DNA from: Alsobacter ponti | GTDB lineage: Bacteria; Pseudomonadota; Alphaproteobacteria; Rhizobiales; Beijerinckiaceae | Assembly: GCF_024294805.1 (NCBI RefSeq) | Contig: NZ_JANCLU010000008.1 | Coordinates: 62,001-126,000, forward strand | Length of the DNA: 64,000 nucleotides | Reading direction: 5' to 3' | Shown here: positions 28,496 through 37,725 of the stretch, piece after piece | Position numbering within the stretch: the first letter of the stretch is position 1 | Layout of the letters: each line of letters begins with the position of its first letter | The notes under the pieces: generated by a model | The model's input: only the letters and a program-made list of their open reading frames with translations | What the model was told of the DNA's origin: nothing | The model's database searches: none | Position numbers and translations under genes: made by a program

Positions 28496-29494
28496 ATGGA
28501 CGTCGCATCCAACCAGCTCGTCACGGTGTTCGGCGGGTCCGGCTTCATCGGCCGGCATCTGGTGCGCGCGCTCGCCAACAAGGGCTACCGCATCCGCGTC
28601 GCGGTGCGCCGTCCCGATCTCGCGCTGTTCCTGCAGCCCATCGGCAATGTCGGCCAGATCCACCCTGTGCAGGCCAATCTGCGCTACCCCGACAGCGTCG
28701 CCCGCGCCATCGAGGGCGCCGACGCCGTGGTCAACCTGACCGGCATCCTCGTCGAGTCGGGCAAGCAGAGCTTCGAGGCGGTGCAGGAGAAGGGCGCGCT
28801 CGCCGTCGCCCAGGCCGTCGCCCGGGCCGGCATCACCCGCTTCGTCCAGATGTCGGCGATCGGCGCGGACGCGGACTCGCCGTCGGCCTACGCGCGCAGC
28901 AAGGCGGCCGGCGAGGCCGCCGCGCTGTCGGAAGTCCCGACGGCGGTGGTGGCGCGGCCCTCCGTGGTGTTCGGCCCCGAGGACGCCTTCTTCAACCGCT
29001 TCGCCACGCTGGCCCGCTTCTCCCCGGTGCTGCCGATGGTGGGCGACGGCTCGACGCGCTTCCAGCCGGTATTCGTCGGCGACGTGGCCCAGGCCATCAC
29101 GCGCGCGGTGCAGGGCCGCGCCACGCCGGGCGCGACATACGAGCTGGGCGGGCCGGAGGTGAAGACCTTCCGCGAGGTGCTGGAGTTCGTGCTCGCCGTT
29201 ACCGAGCGCCGCCGGCTGATCGTGCCGCTGCCGCTGGGCGTGGCGCGCGTGCAGGCCGCCGTCCTCGAGACGCTGAACGCCATCAGCTTCGGCGTGATGC
29301 CGCAGGCGCTGCTGCTGACGCGCGACCAGGTGACGCTGCTCCAGCGCGACAACGTCGTCTCGGACGAGGCCGTCGCGCAGGGCCGCACGCTGGCCGGGCT
29401 CGGCATCCAGGCGGAGACGATCGAGGCGGTCGTGCCGTCCTACCTCGAGCACTACCGCCGCATGGGCCAGTACGACACCGGCAAGTACGCCTGA
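28496..29494 (+). CDS. NDUFA9-like complex I accessory protein (atypical SDR)
   Basis: A 332-residue extended short-chain dehydrogenase-like protein. The Rossmann motif is VTVFGGSGFIGRHLV, followed by VVNLTGILVE and a YARSKAAGE active-site-like stretch. It resembles the NDUFA9 accessory subunit of NADH dehydrogenase, which alphaproteobacteria share with mitochondria; there it binds NADPH structurally. ATG at 28496 is chosen over 28475 because AGGAG at 28482-28486 lies 9 bp before it. It follows hslU by 132 bp, with no other complex I gene nearby. Confidence 0.87.
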   Translation: MDVASNQLVTVFGGSGFIGRHLVRALANKGYRIRVAVRRPDLALFLQPIGNVGQIHPVQANLRYPDSVARAIEGADAVVNLTGILVESGKQSFEAVQEKGALAVAQAVARAGITRFVQMSAIGADADSPSAYARSKAAGEAAALSEVPTAVVARPSVVFGPEDAFFNRFATLARFSPVLPMVGDGSTRFQPVFVGDVAQAITRAVQGRATPGATYELGGPEVKTFREVLEFVLAVTERRRLIVPLPLGVARVQAAVLETLNAISFGVMPQALLLTRDQVTLLQRDNVVSDEAVAQGRTLAGLGIQAETIEAVVPSYLEHYRRMGQYDTGKYA

Positions 29495-29525
29495 ACCGGC
29501 AAGGACGCCTGAGCCGCGCCGGCGC

Positions 29526-30233
29526 TCAGATATCCGGCGCCGCCTGCAGCGCGGGCGCGCCGGCCGCGAGGCGCTTGTGGACGTGGACCATGAGGATGGC
29601 GCCGAACAGCGGCGTCAGCAGGTTGAGAAACGGCACCACCACGACGCAGGCGATCAACGCGCCGGCCAGCGTCACCGTGCCGGGATGGCGGGCGCGCAGC
29701 GCCCTCACCTCCGCCAGCGGCCGGTAGCGCCCGGCGGCGAGCTCGAAATACTCCCGGCCGAGCAGGATCGCGTTGGCGGCGAAGAAGGCGAGCAGGCCGA
29801 CGCCGGGCACGAACCAGATCAGCAGCGCCAGCAGGTTGACGCCGAGCGAGACCAGCGCGAAGCGCAGCCCCTCCCACGCGGCGGTCATCGGCGGCAGCGG
29901 CCGGCCGATCGGCTCGCCGGGGTAGTCCTGCCGTTCCACCGTCTCGGCCACCTCGTCGAGGAAGAAGCTGGCGACCAGCATCGACACGGGCGGAATGAGA
30001 TAGATGAGCGCCACCACCAGCCCCAGGCCGGCGAAGAGGCCGGCATAGGTGGTCACCAACGGATGGTCCTGCGCCGTCGCGACGCCCGACAGCCACCACG
30101 CGAACAGGCGCGTCAGCGCCAGCCAGACCAGCGCCAGCAGCGCGACGGTGAGCCCGAGTGACTTCCACAGGACGCGCCGGAAGGCGGGCGACAGCGCCTC
30201 GGCGAAAGCCCGCAACCCCAGCGCGACGATCAT
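29526..30233 (-). CDS. EI24/CysZ-like membrane protein
   Basis: A 235-residue inner-membrane protein with about four to six hydrophobic segments and the EI24/CysZ pattern: an N-terminal amphipathic start (AFAEALSPAFRRVLWKSLG), the FLDEVAETVERQDYPG loop after the second helix pair, and FFAANAILLGREYFE followed by a reentrant region. CysZ in enterics imports sulfate, but the alphaproteobacterial group is not well studied and sulfate transport is only inferred. ATG at 30233 is preceded by AAAGGAGA. It follows mmcB on the same strand, with only 29 bp between. Confidence 0.82.
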   Translation of the reverse strand: MIVALGLRAFAEALSPAFRRVLWKSLGLTVALLALVWLALTRLFAWWLSGVATAQDHPLVTTYAGLFAGLGLVVALIYLIPPVSMLVASFFLDEVAETVERQDYPGEPIGRPLPPMTAAWEGLRFALVSLGVNLLALLIWFVPGVGLLAFFAANAILLGREYFELAAGRYRPLAEVRALRARHPGTVTLAGALIACVVVVPFLNLLTPLFGAILMVHVHKRLAAGAPALQAAPDI

Positions 30234-30262
30234 ACAGTCTCCTTTGACGTCTTGGGCCCGAC

Positions 30263-30748
30263 TCAGAAACCGCCGGCGACCGCTTCCGGATCCGCGAGCG
30301 CGTGCAGGCGCTGGGCGCAGGCGTGGGCGAAGCGCAGCAGCAGCGCCTTGCGCGTCGCCGCCGGAAGGCGGTGCTCTCCGGGATGGCGGAGGATCTCCGC
30401 CCCATAGGCGTCGGCGAGGATCAGGCCCGCCTCGTCCGGCATGATGTCCGCCGGCACGTGCTGCGGGATGGCGAAGAACAGCCGGTCGCAATGGAGGCGG
30501 TAGTCCGGCCACTTGGCGTCGGCGCGGAAGTCCTCGACGCTCGACTTGACCTCGACGATCCACACCGCGCCGTCCGGCGCCAGGGCGACGATGTCGGCGC
30601 GCCGGCCCGAGGCGAGCGGCAGTTCCGTGACGGTGGCGAAGCCCAGCCCGCCGAGCAGGCGGCGCGTGCCGCGCGCCACGGCGAGCGCCGTCGGGGACTG
30701 CCGCCCGTCCGGCGGCAAGACGAGGGAAGCGTCGAGGGCTGCGGACAC
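30263..30748 (-). CDS. mmcB: MmcB family DNA repair protein
   Basis: A 161-residue protein of the COG5321/MmcB family. It has a restriction-endonuclease-like core with the PD-(D/E)xK pattern: R-A-D-I-V-A-L (Asp) then VWIVEVKSS (Glu, Lys), plus VEDFRADAKWPDYRLHCDRL. In Caulobacter, MmcB is an SOS-associated factor that helps survival after mitomycin C. No LexA box was recognised upstream. It starts 31 bp after the GMC oxidoreductase ends on the same strand. Confidence 0.9.
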   Translation of the reverse strand: MSAALDASLVLPPDGRQSPTALAVARGTRRLLGGLGFATVTELPLASGRRADIVALAPDGAVWIVEVKSSVEDFRADAKWPDYRLHCDRLFFAIPQHVPADIMPDEAGLILADAYGAEILRHPGEHRLPAATRKALLLRFAHACAQRLHALADPEAVAGGF

Positions 30749-30779
30749 GGAAGCCTCCTGCTGCTGCGGCGACGCGGGG

Positions 30780-32447
30780 TCAGGCCGCGCTCGACACCGC
30801 GACGGGCCGTCCCGCCGGGGCGGCCCTGGCGTCCTCCAGGATCATCGCCGCGCCCTTCTCGGCGATCATCATGGTCGGGGAATTGGTATTACCGGAGGTG
30901 ATTCGCGGCATCACCGAGGCGTCGGCGACGCGCAGGCCCTCGACGCCGCGCACGCGCAGCCTTGCGTCGACCACCGCCGCCGGATCGTCGTCGCGTCCCA
31001 TCCGCGCCGTGCCGACCGGATGGAAGATCGTGGAGGCGACCTCGCCCGCCGCCCGCGCGAGATCCTCGTCGGACGTCAGGTGCGCGCCGGGCCGGAACTC
31101 CTGCGGGTGAAAGCGCGCCAGCGCCGGCGCGGCCACGATGCGGCGCACCAGCTTGAGGGCGTCGGAGGCGACGCGCCGGTCCTCCGGCTCCGCCAGGTAG
31201 TTCGGCGCGATGGAGGGCGCGTCCCCGGCGCGCGGGCTCGACGCGTGGACGGCGCCGCGGCTCGCCGGCCGCAGGTTGCAGACGCTGGCGGTAATGGCGG
31301 GGAAGTCGTGCAGCGGGTCGCCGAACTTGTCCAGCGACAGCGGCTGGATGTGGAATTGCAGGTTTGGCGTCGCGTAGTCGGGCGAGGAGCGCGTGAACAG
31401 CCCGAGCTGCGAGGGCGCCATGGTGAGCGGGCCGGTGCGGAACAGGGCGTATTCCAGCCCCATGCCGGCGCGCTTGAGATAGCTGCGGTAGTCGACGTTG
31501 AGCGTGCGCACGCCGTCGACCTTGAAGATCGGCCGGATCTGCAGGTGATCCTGCAGGTTCTCGCCGACGCCCGGCAGGTGCGCCGCCGTCTCGACGCCGA
31601 GGCTCTGGAGCCGCGCGCCGTCGCCGATGCCGGAGAGTTCCATGAGGTGCGGCGAGCCGATCGCGCCGGCCGCCAGCACGACCTCGCGCCGCGCCCGCGC
31701 GATGCGCTCAGCTCCGCCCTGCCGGTAGGCGACGCCGACGGCGCGGCAGCCCTCGATCAGCACGCGCTCGGCGAGCACGCCGGTCTCCAGCCGCAGGTTC
31801 GGCCGGCCGAGCGCCGGCTTCAGGAAGCCGCGCGCCGCGCTCCAGCGCCGGCCGCGCTTCTGGTTGACCTGGAAATAGGACGAGCCCTCGTTGTCGCCGG
31901 TGTTGAAGTCGTCGACCTTGGGGATGCCGACCTGCTCGGCGGCGTCGCGGAAGGCGTCGAGCACGTCCCAGCGCACGCGCGGATACTCGACCCGCCATTC
32001 CCCGCCGGAACGGTGGAAAGCGTTGGGCGGCAACACGTGGTCCTCGTGGCGCAGGAAGAACGGCAGCACGTCCTCCCAGCCCCAGCCCTCCAGCCCCATC
32101 TGCCGCCAGCCGTCGTAGTCGGCGGCCTGGCCGCGCATGTAGATCATGGCGTTGATGGCGGAGCTGCCGCCGATCACCTTGCCGCGCGGATAGGCGATGG
32201 CGCGCCCGCCCAGCCCGGGCTCGGGCTGGGTCTTGAACATCCAGTCGGCGCGCGGATTGCCGATGGCGAACAGGTAGCCGACCGGGATGTGGAACCAGAT
32301 CCAGCCGTCGCGCCCGCCGGCCTCGAGCAGCAGCACCCGGTTGGCCGGGTCCGCCGAGAGCCGGTTGGCCAGCACGCAGCCGGCCGAGCCCGCCCCCACG
32401 ACGATGTAGTCGTACTCGTCCGCCGCGCTCGACACACTGGCCGCCAT
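30780..32447 (-). CDS. GMC family FAD-dependent oxidoreductase (choline dehydrogenase-like)
   Basis: A 555-residue flavoenzyme. The FAD-binding GAGSAGCVLANRL motif lies at about 18-30, GMC signature 1 around PRGKVIGGSSAINAMIYMRG and signature 2 around GAIGSPHLMELSGIG; the active-site His is in FHPVGTARMG and the paired residue in SGNTNSPTMMIAEKGA. Such enzymes oxidise alcohols such as choline or long-chain alcohols, passing electrons to oxygen or a membrane acceptor. The bet operon genes are absent nearby, so the substrate is open. It is followed downstream by mmcB and preceded by a RidA gene. Confidence 0.92.
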   Translation of the reverse strand: MAASVSSAADEYDYIVVGAGSAGCVLANRLSADPANRVLLLEAGGRDGWIWFHIPVGYLFAIGNPRADWMFKTQPEPGLGGRAIAYPRGKVIGGSSAINAMIYMRGQAADYDGWRQMGLEGWGWEDVLPFFLRHEDHVLPPNAFHRSGGEWRVEYPRVRWDVLDAFRDAAEQVGIPKVDDFNTGDNEGSSYFQVNQKRGRRWSAARGFLKPALGRPNLRLETGVLAERVLIEGCRAVGVAYRQGGAERIARARREVVLAAGAIGSPHLMELSGIGDGARLQSLGVETAAHLPGVGENLQDHLQIRPIFKVDGVRTLNVDYRSYLKRAGMGLEYALFRTGPLTMAPSQLGLFTRSSPDYATPNLQFHIQPLSLDKFGDPLHDFPAITASVCNLRPASRGAVHASSPRAGDAPSIAPNYLAEPEDRRVASDALKLVRRIVAAPALARFHPQEFRPGAHLTSDEDLARAAGEVASTIFHPVGTARMGRDDDPAAVVDARLRVRGVEGLRVADASVMPRITSGNTNSPTMMIAEKGAAMILEDARAAPAGRPVAVSSAA

Positions 32448-32516
32448 GGTCCACGTCCCTCGATTCGCACTCTACCGCACCGCCGCCGTCCCGGGGATAC
32501 GGCGGCGTCCCCGCCC

Positions 32517-32867
32517 TCAGCGCGCGGCGATCATCACGATCTCGACCGTGTAGTCGGGCGCGGCGAGCTTCGCCTCGACGGTGGCGCGGGCCGGCGTGTT
32601 GCCCTTCGACACCCACTGGTCCCACACGGCGTTCATTTCCGCGAAGGTCTTGATGTCGGCGAGATAGATGGTGGCCGAGAGGATCTTCGTCTTGTCCGTG
32701 CCGGCCTGCGCGAGCGTCTCGTCGATCTGCGCCAGGATGTCGCGCGTCTGCTCGGTGACGCTCTTGCCCTTCGCCGCGTCGGCGACGTGGCCAGCCAGGT
32801 ACACCGTGTCGCCGTGAATCACGGCGTCGCTCATGCGCGGGCCGCAGCCGATACGTTCAATGGTCAT
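32517..32867 (-). CDS. RidA family protein (second copy)
   Basis: A 116-residue compact RidA-superfamily protein with VIHGDTVYLAGHVAD, TRDILAQIDETLAQAG and the C-terminal VEIVMIAAR. It differs from the 153-residue RidA at 16408 and belongs to the Rid4-7-like branch often tied to oxidoreductases. Here it sits 69 bp upstream of a GMC oxidoreductase on the same strand, so it may scavenge a reactive product of that enzyme; this link is inference. Confidence 0.9.
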   Translation of the reverse strand: MTIERIGCGPRMSDAVIHGDTVYLAGHVADAAKGKSVTEQTRDILAQIDETLAQAGTDKTKILSATIYLADIKTFAEMNAVWDQWVSKGNTPARATVEAKLAAPDYTVEIVMIAAR

Positions 32868-33040
32868 TCGCCTGTCTCCTTGAAAGCCGATGCCGGGGCT
32901 TACCAGCGCGAATGCGGCGTGTCACGGCGGGACGGATAGGTTTGCGAATTGATCCGGCGCCTTCGGCGTTCGCGAGAGTCTCCCTCTCACAACGCGCTTG
33001 CAAAAACGCCGATTTTCACATAACCTTTCTTTCATTAGCC

Positions 33041-33089
33041 CCCCGTCGGACTTGGCCGCTTGCGGTCCCCGGCGGGGTTTTTTGTTTTT
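33041..33089 (+). terminator. Intrinsic terminator immediately upstream of the NYN gene
   Basis: The stem CCCCGTCGG (33041-33049) pairs with CCGGCGGGG (33069-33077) with one G-U pair, and the apical part can fold further (GGCCG/CGGTC). T6GT5 follows at 33078-33089. It ends three bases before the ATG at 33092, so it is either the end of a short upstream transcript or an attenuator of the NYN gene. Confidence 0.8.
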
Positions 33090-33091
33090 CG

Positions 33092-33724
33092 ATGTTGATT
33101 GCGATGCAAGGTCCATTGAACGCCATGGCGTTCTTCGACGTGCAGAATCTGTTCAGGCATGCGAAGGACGCTTTCGGTCACCACCATCCGAATTTCGACC
33201 CTCTGAAACTGCATGCGCGAGTGTGCGAGTTGAAAGGGTGGCGGCCGACATTGGTTCGGTATTACACGGGCATTCCGTCCGCCGTGGAAGATCCGAAGTG
33301 GCACGGATACTGGAGCAATCGCATTCTTGCGCTCAAGCGCGCCGGCGTTCACGTCACGACGCGGCCGCTCCGCTACAGACATCTGCCGCCGTCGAAAGCC
33401 GGCGATACTCCTCAAAATATTAAAATCGCTCAGGAAAAAGGGATCGATCTGCGGCTTGCGCTCGATCTCGTAGCCCTCGCGCGGAAGCGAAATTTCGACG
33501 TGGCAGTGATCTATAGCCAAGATCAGGACCTTGCCGAGGTCGTCGAGGAGATTCTCGAGATCGGGAAGGAACAGGAACGGCGGATCGTCCTCGCCTCCGC
33601 CTTTCCCGCCGGGCCTCGAGCAACCTCGGGGCGCGGGATTGATCGGACCGAGTGGATCAAGATCACCCAGAACGAATACGACGCCTGCCTCGATCCGCGC
33701 GATTTTCGACCGAGGGGAGCGTAG
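33092..33724 (+). CDS. NYN-domain protein, putative RNase
   Basis: A 210-residue protein with the NYN/PIN-like nuclease fold: AFFDVQNLFRHA near the N-terminus (first Asp and the Asn), KGIDLRLALDLVALA in the middle and VIYSQDQDLAEVVEEI as the later acidic cluster. NYN proteins are metal-dependent ribonucleases in RNA processing or defence. Codon use is clearly less GC-rich than in the flanking genes and the protein stands alone, which suggests acquisition. ATG at 33092 is the first usable start; 33104 and 33125 are also possible, the last giving MAFFDVQN. Confidence 0.82.
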   Translation: MLIAMQGPLNAMAFFDVQNLFRHAKDAFGHHHPNFDPLKLHARVCELKGWRPTLVRYYTGIPSAVEDPKWHGYWSNRILALKRAGVHVTTRPLRYRHLPPSKAGDTPQNIKIAQEKGIDLRLALDLVALARKRNFDVAVIYSQDQDLAEVVEEILEIGKEQERRIVLASAFPAGPRATSGRGIDRTEWIKITQNEYDACLDPRDFRPRGA

Positions 33725-33750
33725 CTCGGCCGACCGCTTTCCAAACGGTT

Positions 33751-34706
<956 letters not shown>

Positions 34707-34710
<4 letters not shown>

Positions 34711-35696
34711 GCCGCGCGCTCCCGGTTGGTGGGCTGGCCCTGGACCAGCGCGTAGTGGCAGAGCGCCCGCCCGAGCTGGGGCGAGGCGTGGGGCGGGCGG
34801 GTGGTCCGGCACAATTCGGTGGCGAAGGCGCAGCGCGGCGAGAACAGGCAGCCCGCCGGCCGGTCGAACTGGCCGGGCACGACGCCCGGAATCGAGGGCA
34901 GCACGCGGCCGGTGGCGCGCTCGGGCAGCGCCGCCAGCAGAGCGTGCGTGTAGGGATGGTGCGGATCGGCGAACAGCGGCAGCGTGGCGTTCGTCTCCAC
35001 CTGCTGGCCGGCGTATTGCACGATGACGCGGTGGGCCGTCTCGGCCACAACGCCCATGTCGTGGGTGATCAGCACCAGGCCCATGCCGGTCTCCTGCCGC
35101 AGCCGCAGCAGCAGGTCGAGGATCTGCGCCTGGATGGTGACGTCGAGCGCGGTGGTCGGCTCGTCGGCGATCAGCAGCTTGGGCCGGCAGGCGATCGCCA
35201 TGGCGATCATCACGCGCTGGCTCATGCCGCCGGAGAGCTGGTGCGGGAACGCCGACAGGCGGCGCTGCGGATCGGTGATGCCGACCTCCTCCAGCAGCTC
35301 CACGGCGCGCCGGCGTCGCGCGGCGCGGTCGAGCTGCAGATGCGCCTTCAGCGTCTCGCCGATCTGGTAGCCGACCGTGAAGCACGGGTTCAGCGACGTC
35401 ATCGGCTCCTGGAAGATCATGGAGATGTCGCGGCCGATGATCGAGCGCCGCTCGCGCGACGACAGGGTCAGCATGTCGCGCCCGTCGAAGCGCATCACGT
35501 CGGCGGTGACGGTCGCCGTCCACGGCAGCAGGCCCATCAGCGCCAGCATGGCCACCGACTTGCCGGAGCCGGACTCGCCGACGATGGCGACGACCTCGTT
35601 CTGGTCCACCGTCAGGTCGACGCCGTCGACCGCCTTGAACGCCCCGTTGCGGGTGGCGAAGGAGACGGAGAGGTTGCGGATTTCGAGGAGGCTCAC
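34707..35696 (-). CDS. dppD: Dipeptide ABC transporter ATP-binding protein DppD
   Basis: A 329-residue ATPase, partner of DppF. Walker [11 protein letters not shown]-loop [12 protein letters not shown], signature LSGGMSQR, Walker [13 protein letters not shown], and the C-terminal region with [15 protein letters not shown]. The signature has Ser where Arg is usual (GGMSQR), a common variant. It is coupled to dppF by a 4-bp overlap and follows dppC after 4 bp. Confidence 0.94.
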
Positions 35697-35700
35697 GCTC

Positions 35701-36612
35701 TCAGCTCCTCTTCAGCTTGGGATCGAGCGCGTCGCGCAGCCCGTCGCCCATCAGGTTGATCGAGATGACGGTGACGAGGATGGCGAGGCCCGGCAGGGTG
35801 ACGATCCACGGGTTGGAGCGGATGAACTCGCGGCTGTCGGCGAGCATCGAGCCCCATTCGGGCGTCGGCGGCTGCGCGCCGAGGCCGAGGAACCCCAGCG
35901 CCGCCGCCTCCAGGATCGCCTCCGACACGCCCAGCGCCGCCTGCACGATGAGCGGGGCGAGGCAGTTGGGCAGCACGGTTGAGGCCATCAGGCGCAGGCG
36001 GCCGACGCCGGCGACGCGCGCCGCCGTGACGTAGTCCTTGCCGATCTCGCCCATCGCCGAGGCGCGCACCAGCCGCACGTAGCGCGGCAGGAACACGATG
36101 GTGACCGCGACGATGGTGTTGGCGAGGCTGGGCCCCAGCACCGACACGATCAGGATGGCGAGCACCAGGCCCGGCACCGAGATGATGAGGTCCATCACGC
36201 GCATGATGGCGACATCGGTGATGCCGCCGGCGAAGGCGGCCACGAGGCCGAGCGCGACGCCCACCGCCACCGACACCACCATCACGGCGAGGCCGATGAA
36301 CAGCGACACGCGCGCCCCGTAGACGAGGCGGGAGAGCATGTCGCGGCCGAGGGCGTCGGTGCCGAGCACGTAGCGCCAGTCGCCGCCCTCCGACCATGCC
36401 GGCGGAAGCTTGCTGAACTCGCGGAACTGCTCGGTCGGCGAATAGGGCGCGACGAGCGGCGCGAACACCGCCAGCAGCACGATGAGCAGCAGCACCAGCA
36501 TGCCGATCACCGCGCCGCGGTTCTCGGAGAAGGACGCCCAGAAGGCGCGCAGCGGACCCGCCGGGGCGGGGATGGCCGGCGCGGTGTCCACGACGGAAAT
36601 GTCAGCGGCCAT
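35701..36612 (-). CDS. dppC: Dipeptide ABC transporter permease DppC
   Basis: A 303-residue inner-membrane permease with an N-terminal OppC_N segment ([16 protein letters not shown]), about six transmembrane helices and the EAA loop ([19 protein letters not shown]). It ends in [15 protein letters not shown], the DppC signature shared with the fragment at the window start. Its start overlaps the dppB stop by 11 bp, so both permeases are made together. Confidence 0.95.
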   Translation of the reverse strand: MAADISVVDTAPAIPAPAGPLRAFWASFSENRGAVIGMLVLLLIVLLAVFAPLVAPYSPTEQFREFSKLPPAWSEGGDWRYVLGTDALGRDMLSRLVYGARVSLFIGLAVMVVSVAVGVALGLVAAFAGGITDVAIMRVMDLIISVPGLVLAILIVSVLGPSLANTIVAVTIVFLPRYVRLVRASAMGEIGKDYVTAARVAGVGRLRLMASTVLPNCLAPLIVQAALGVSEAILEAAALGFLGLGAQPPTPEWGSMLADSREFIRSNPWIVTLPGLAILVTVISINLMGDGLRDALDPKLKRS

Positions 36613-37615
36613 GGCGAATCCGCGGGTTGATGGTGCCGTAGAGGATGTCGACGGTGAGGTTCACGATGATGACCACCGAGGAGATCAGCAGGATGCCGCC
36701 CTGCAGGGCGGGATAGTCGCGCCGGCCGATCGACTCGATCAGCCACTTGCCCACCCCGGGCCAGGAGAAGATCGTCTCCGTCAGGACCGCGCCCGCCATC
36801 AGCGAGCCCACTTGCAGGCCTATGATCGTCACTACCGGGATCAGCGCGTTGCGCAGCGCGTGGACGCCGATGACGCGGAACGTGCTCAGCCCCTTGGCGC
36901 GCGCCGTGCGGACATAGTCCTCGCTCAGCACCTCCAGCATGGACGAGCGCGTCATGCGCGCCAGCGTCGCCAGCGGCACGGTGCCGAGCACGATGGCGGG
37001 CAGCACCAGATGGTGCAGCGCCGACCAGAACGCGCCGGGCTGGTCGGAGAGCAGCGAGTCGATCAGCATGAAGCCGGTGACAGGCTCGAAATAGAAGCGG
37101 ATGAGGTCGATGCGGCCCGACACCGGTGTCAGGCCCCAGCGCTCGGCCACGAGCATGATGAGCAGCAGGCCCCACCAGAAGATCGGCATGGAGAAGCCGG
37201 TCAGCGAAATGCCCATGAGGGTCTGGTCGAATATGCTGCCCCGCTTCAGCGCCGCAATCACGCCGGCGGGAATGCCGATGCCGATGGCGAACAGCATGGC
37301 GAAGAACGACAGTTCCAGCGTCGCCGGGAAGAGCTGGAAGAATTCGGTCAGCACGCGCTCGTTGGTGACGATCGAGGTGCCGAAATCGCCGTGCAGGAGC
37401 TGCCAGACATAGTCCAGGAATTGCTTCCAGACCGGCTGGTCGAGCCCCAGCTCGTGGCGGAACTGCGCCAGCCGCTCGGGCGAGATGCCGCGCTCGCCGG
37501 TGCGGACCTCGACGGGGTCGCCCGGCACGAGCCGGATCGCCACGAAGGTCACGAACATCAGCGCGAAGAAGGTGGGAATGGTGAGCGCGGCGCGCTTCAG
37601 CAGGAACTTGAACAT
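36602..37615 (-). CDS. dppB: Dipeptide ABC transporter permease DppB
   Basis: A 337-residue inner-membrane permease. The N-terminal helix (LLKRAALTIPTFFALMFVTF) is followed by a long periplasmic region with PGDPVEV, characteristic of DppB/OppB, then five helices and the EAA loop (SEDYVRTARAKGLSTFRVI). It is separated from dppA by a 110-bp gap containing a strong hairpin; dppC overlaps its end. Confidence 0.95.
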   Translation of the reverse strand: MFKFLLKRAALTIPTFFALMFVTFVAIRLVPGDPVEVRTGERGISPERLAQFRHELGLDQPVWKQFLDYVWQLLHGDFGTSIVTNERVLTEFFQLFPATLELSFFAMLFAIGIGIPAGVIAALKRGSIFDQTLMGISLTGFSMPIFWWGLLLIMLVAERWGLTPVSGRIDLIRFYFEPVTGFMLIDSLLSDQPGAFWSALHHLVLPAIVLGTVPLATLARMTRSSMLEVLSEDYVRTARAKGLSTFRVIGVHALRNALIPVVTIIGLQVGSLMAGAVLTETIFSWPGVGKWLIESIGRRDYPALQGGILLISSVVIIVNLTVDILYGTINPRIRHGR

Positions 37616-37673
37616 GTTTGGGAGGCACCGTCATGAAGGCGGCACGGACCCGCGGCGCGGGCCCTTGAAACAA

Positions 37674-37702
37674 GGGAGGGGCGGCGTTGCGCCGCCCCTC
37701 CC
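37674..37702 (-). terminator. Strong hairpin between dppA and dppB
   Basis: The 12-bp stem GGGAGGGGCGGC/GCCGCCCCTCCC (37674-37685, 37691-37702) has a 5-base loop; a short CCCTTG/CAAGGG stem adjoins it. On the minus strand only TTGTTT follows, so it is more likely a partial terminator or mRNA stabiliser that lets dppA be made in excess over the permease genes. Confidence 0.65.
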
Positions 37703-37725
37703 GAAAGGTCAGGCCGAGACGCCCG

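Noticed and set aside
33092-33724. Toxin-antitoxin module with the NYN protein
   Set aside because: No small partner gene lies within 150 bp on either side; the next gene is the convergent dppF.
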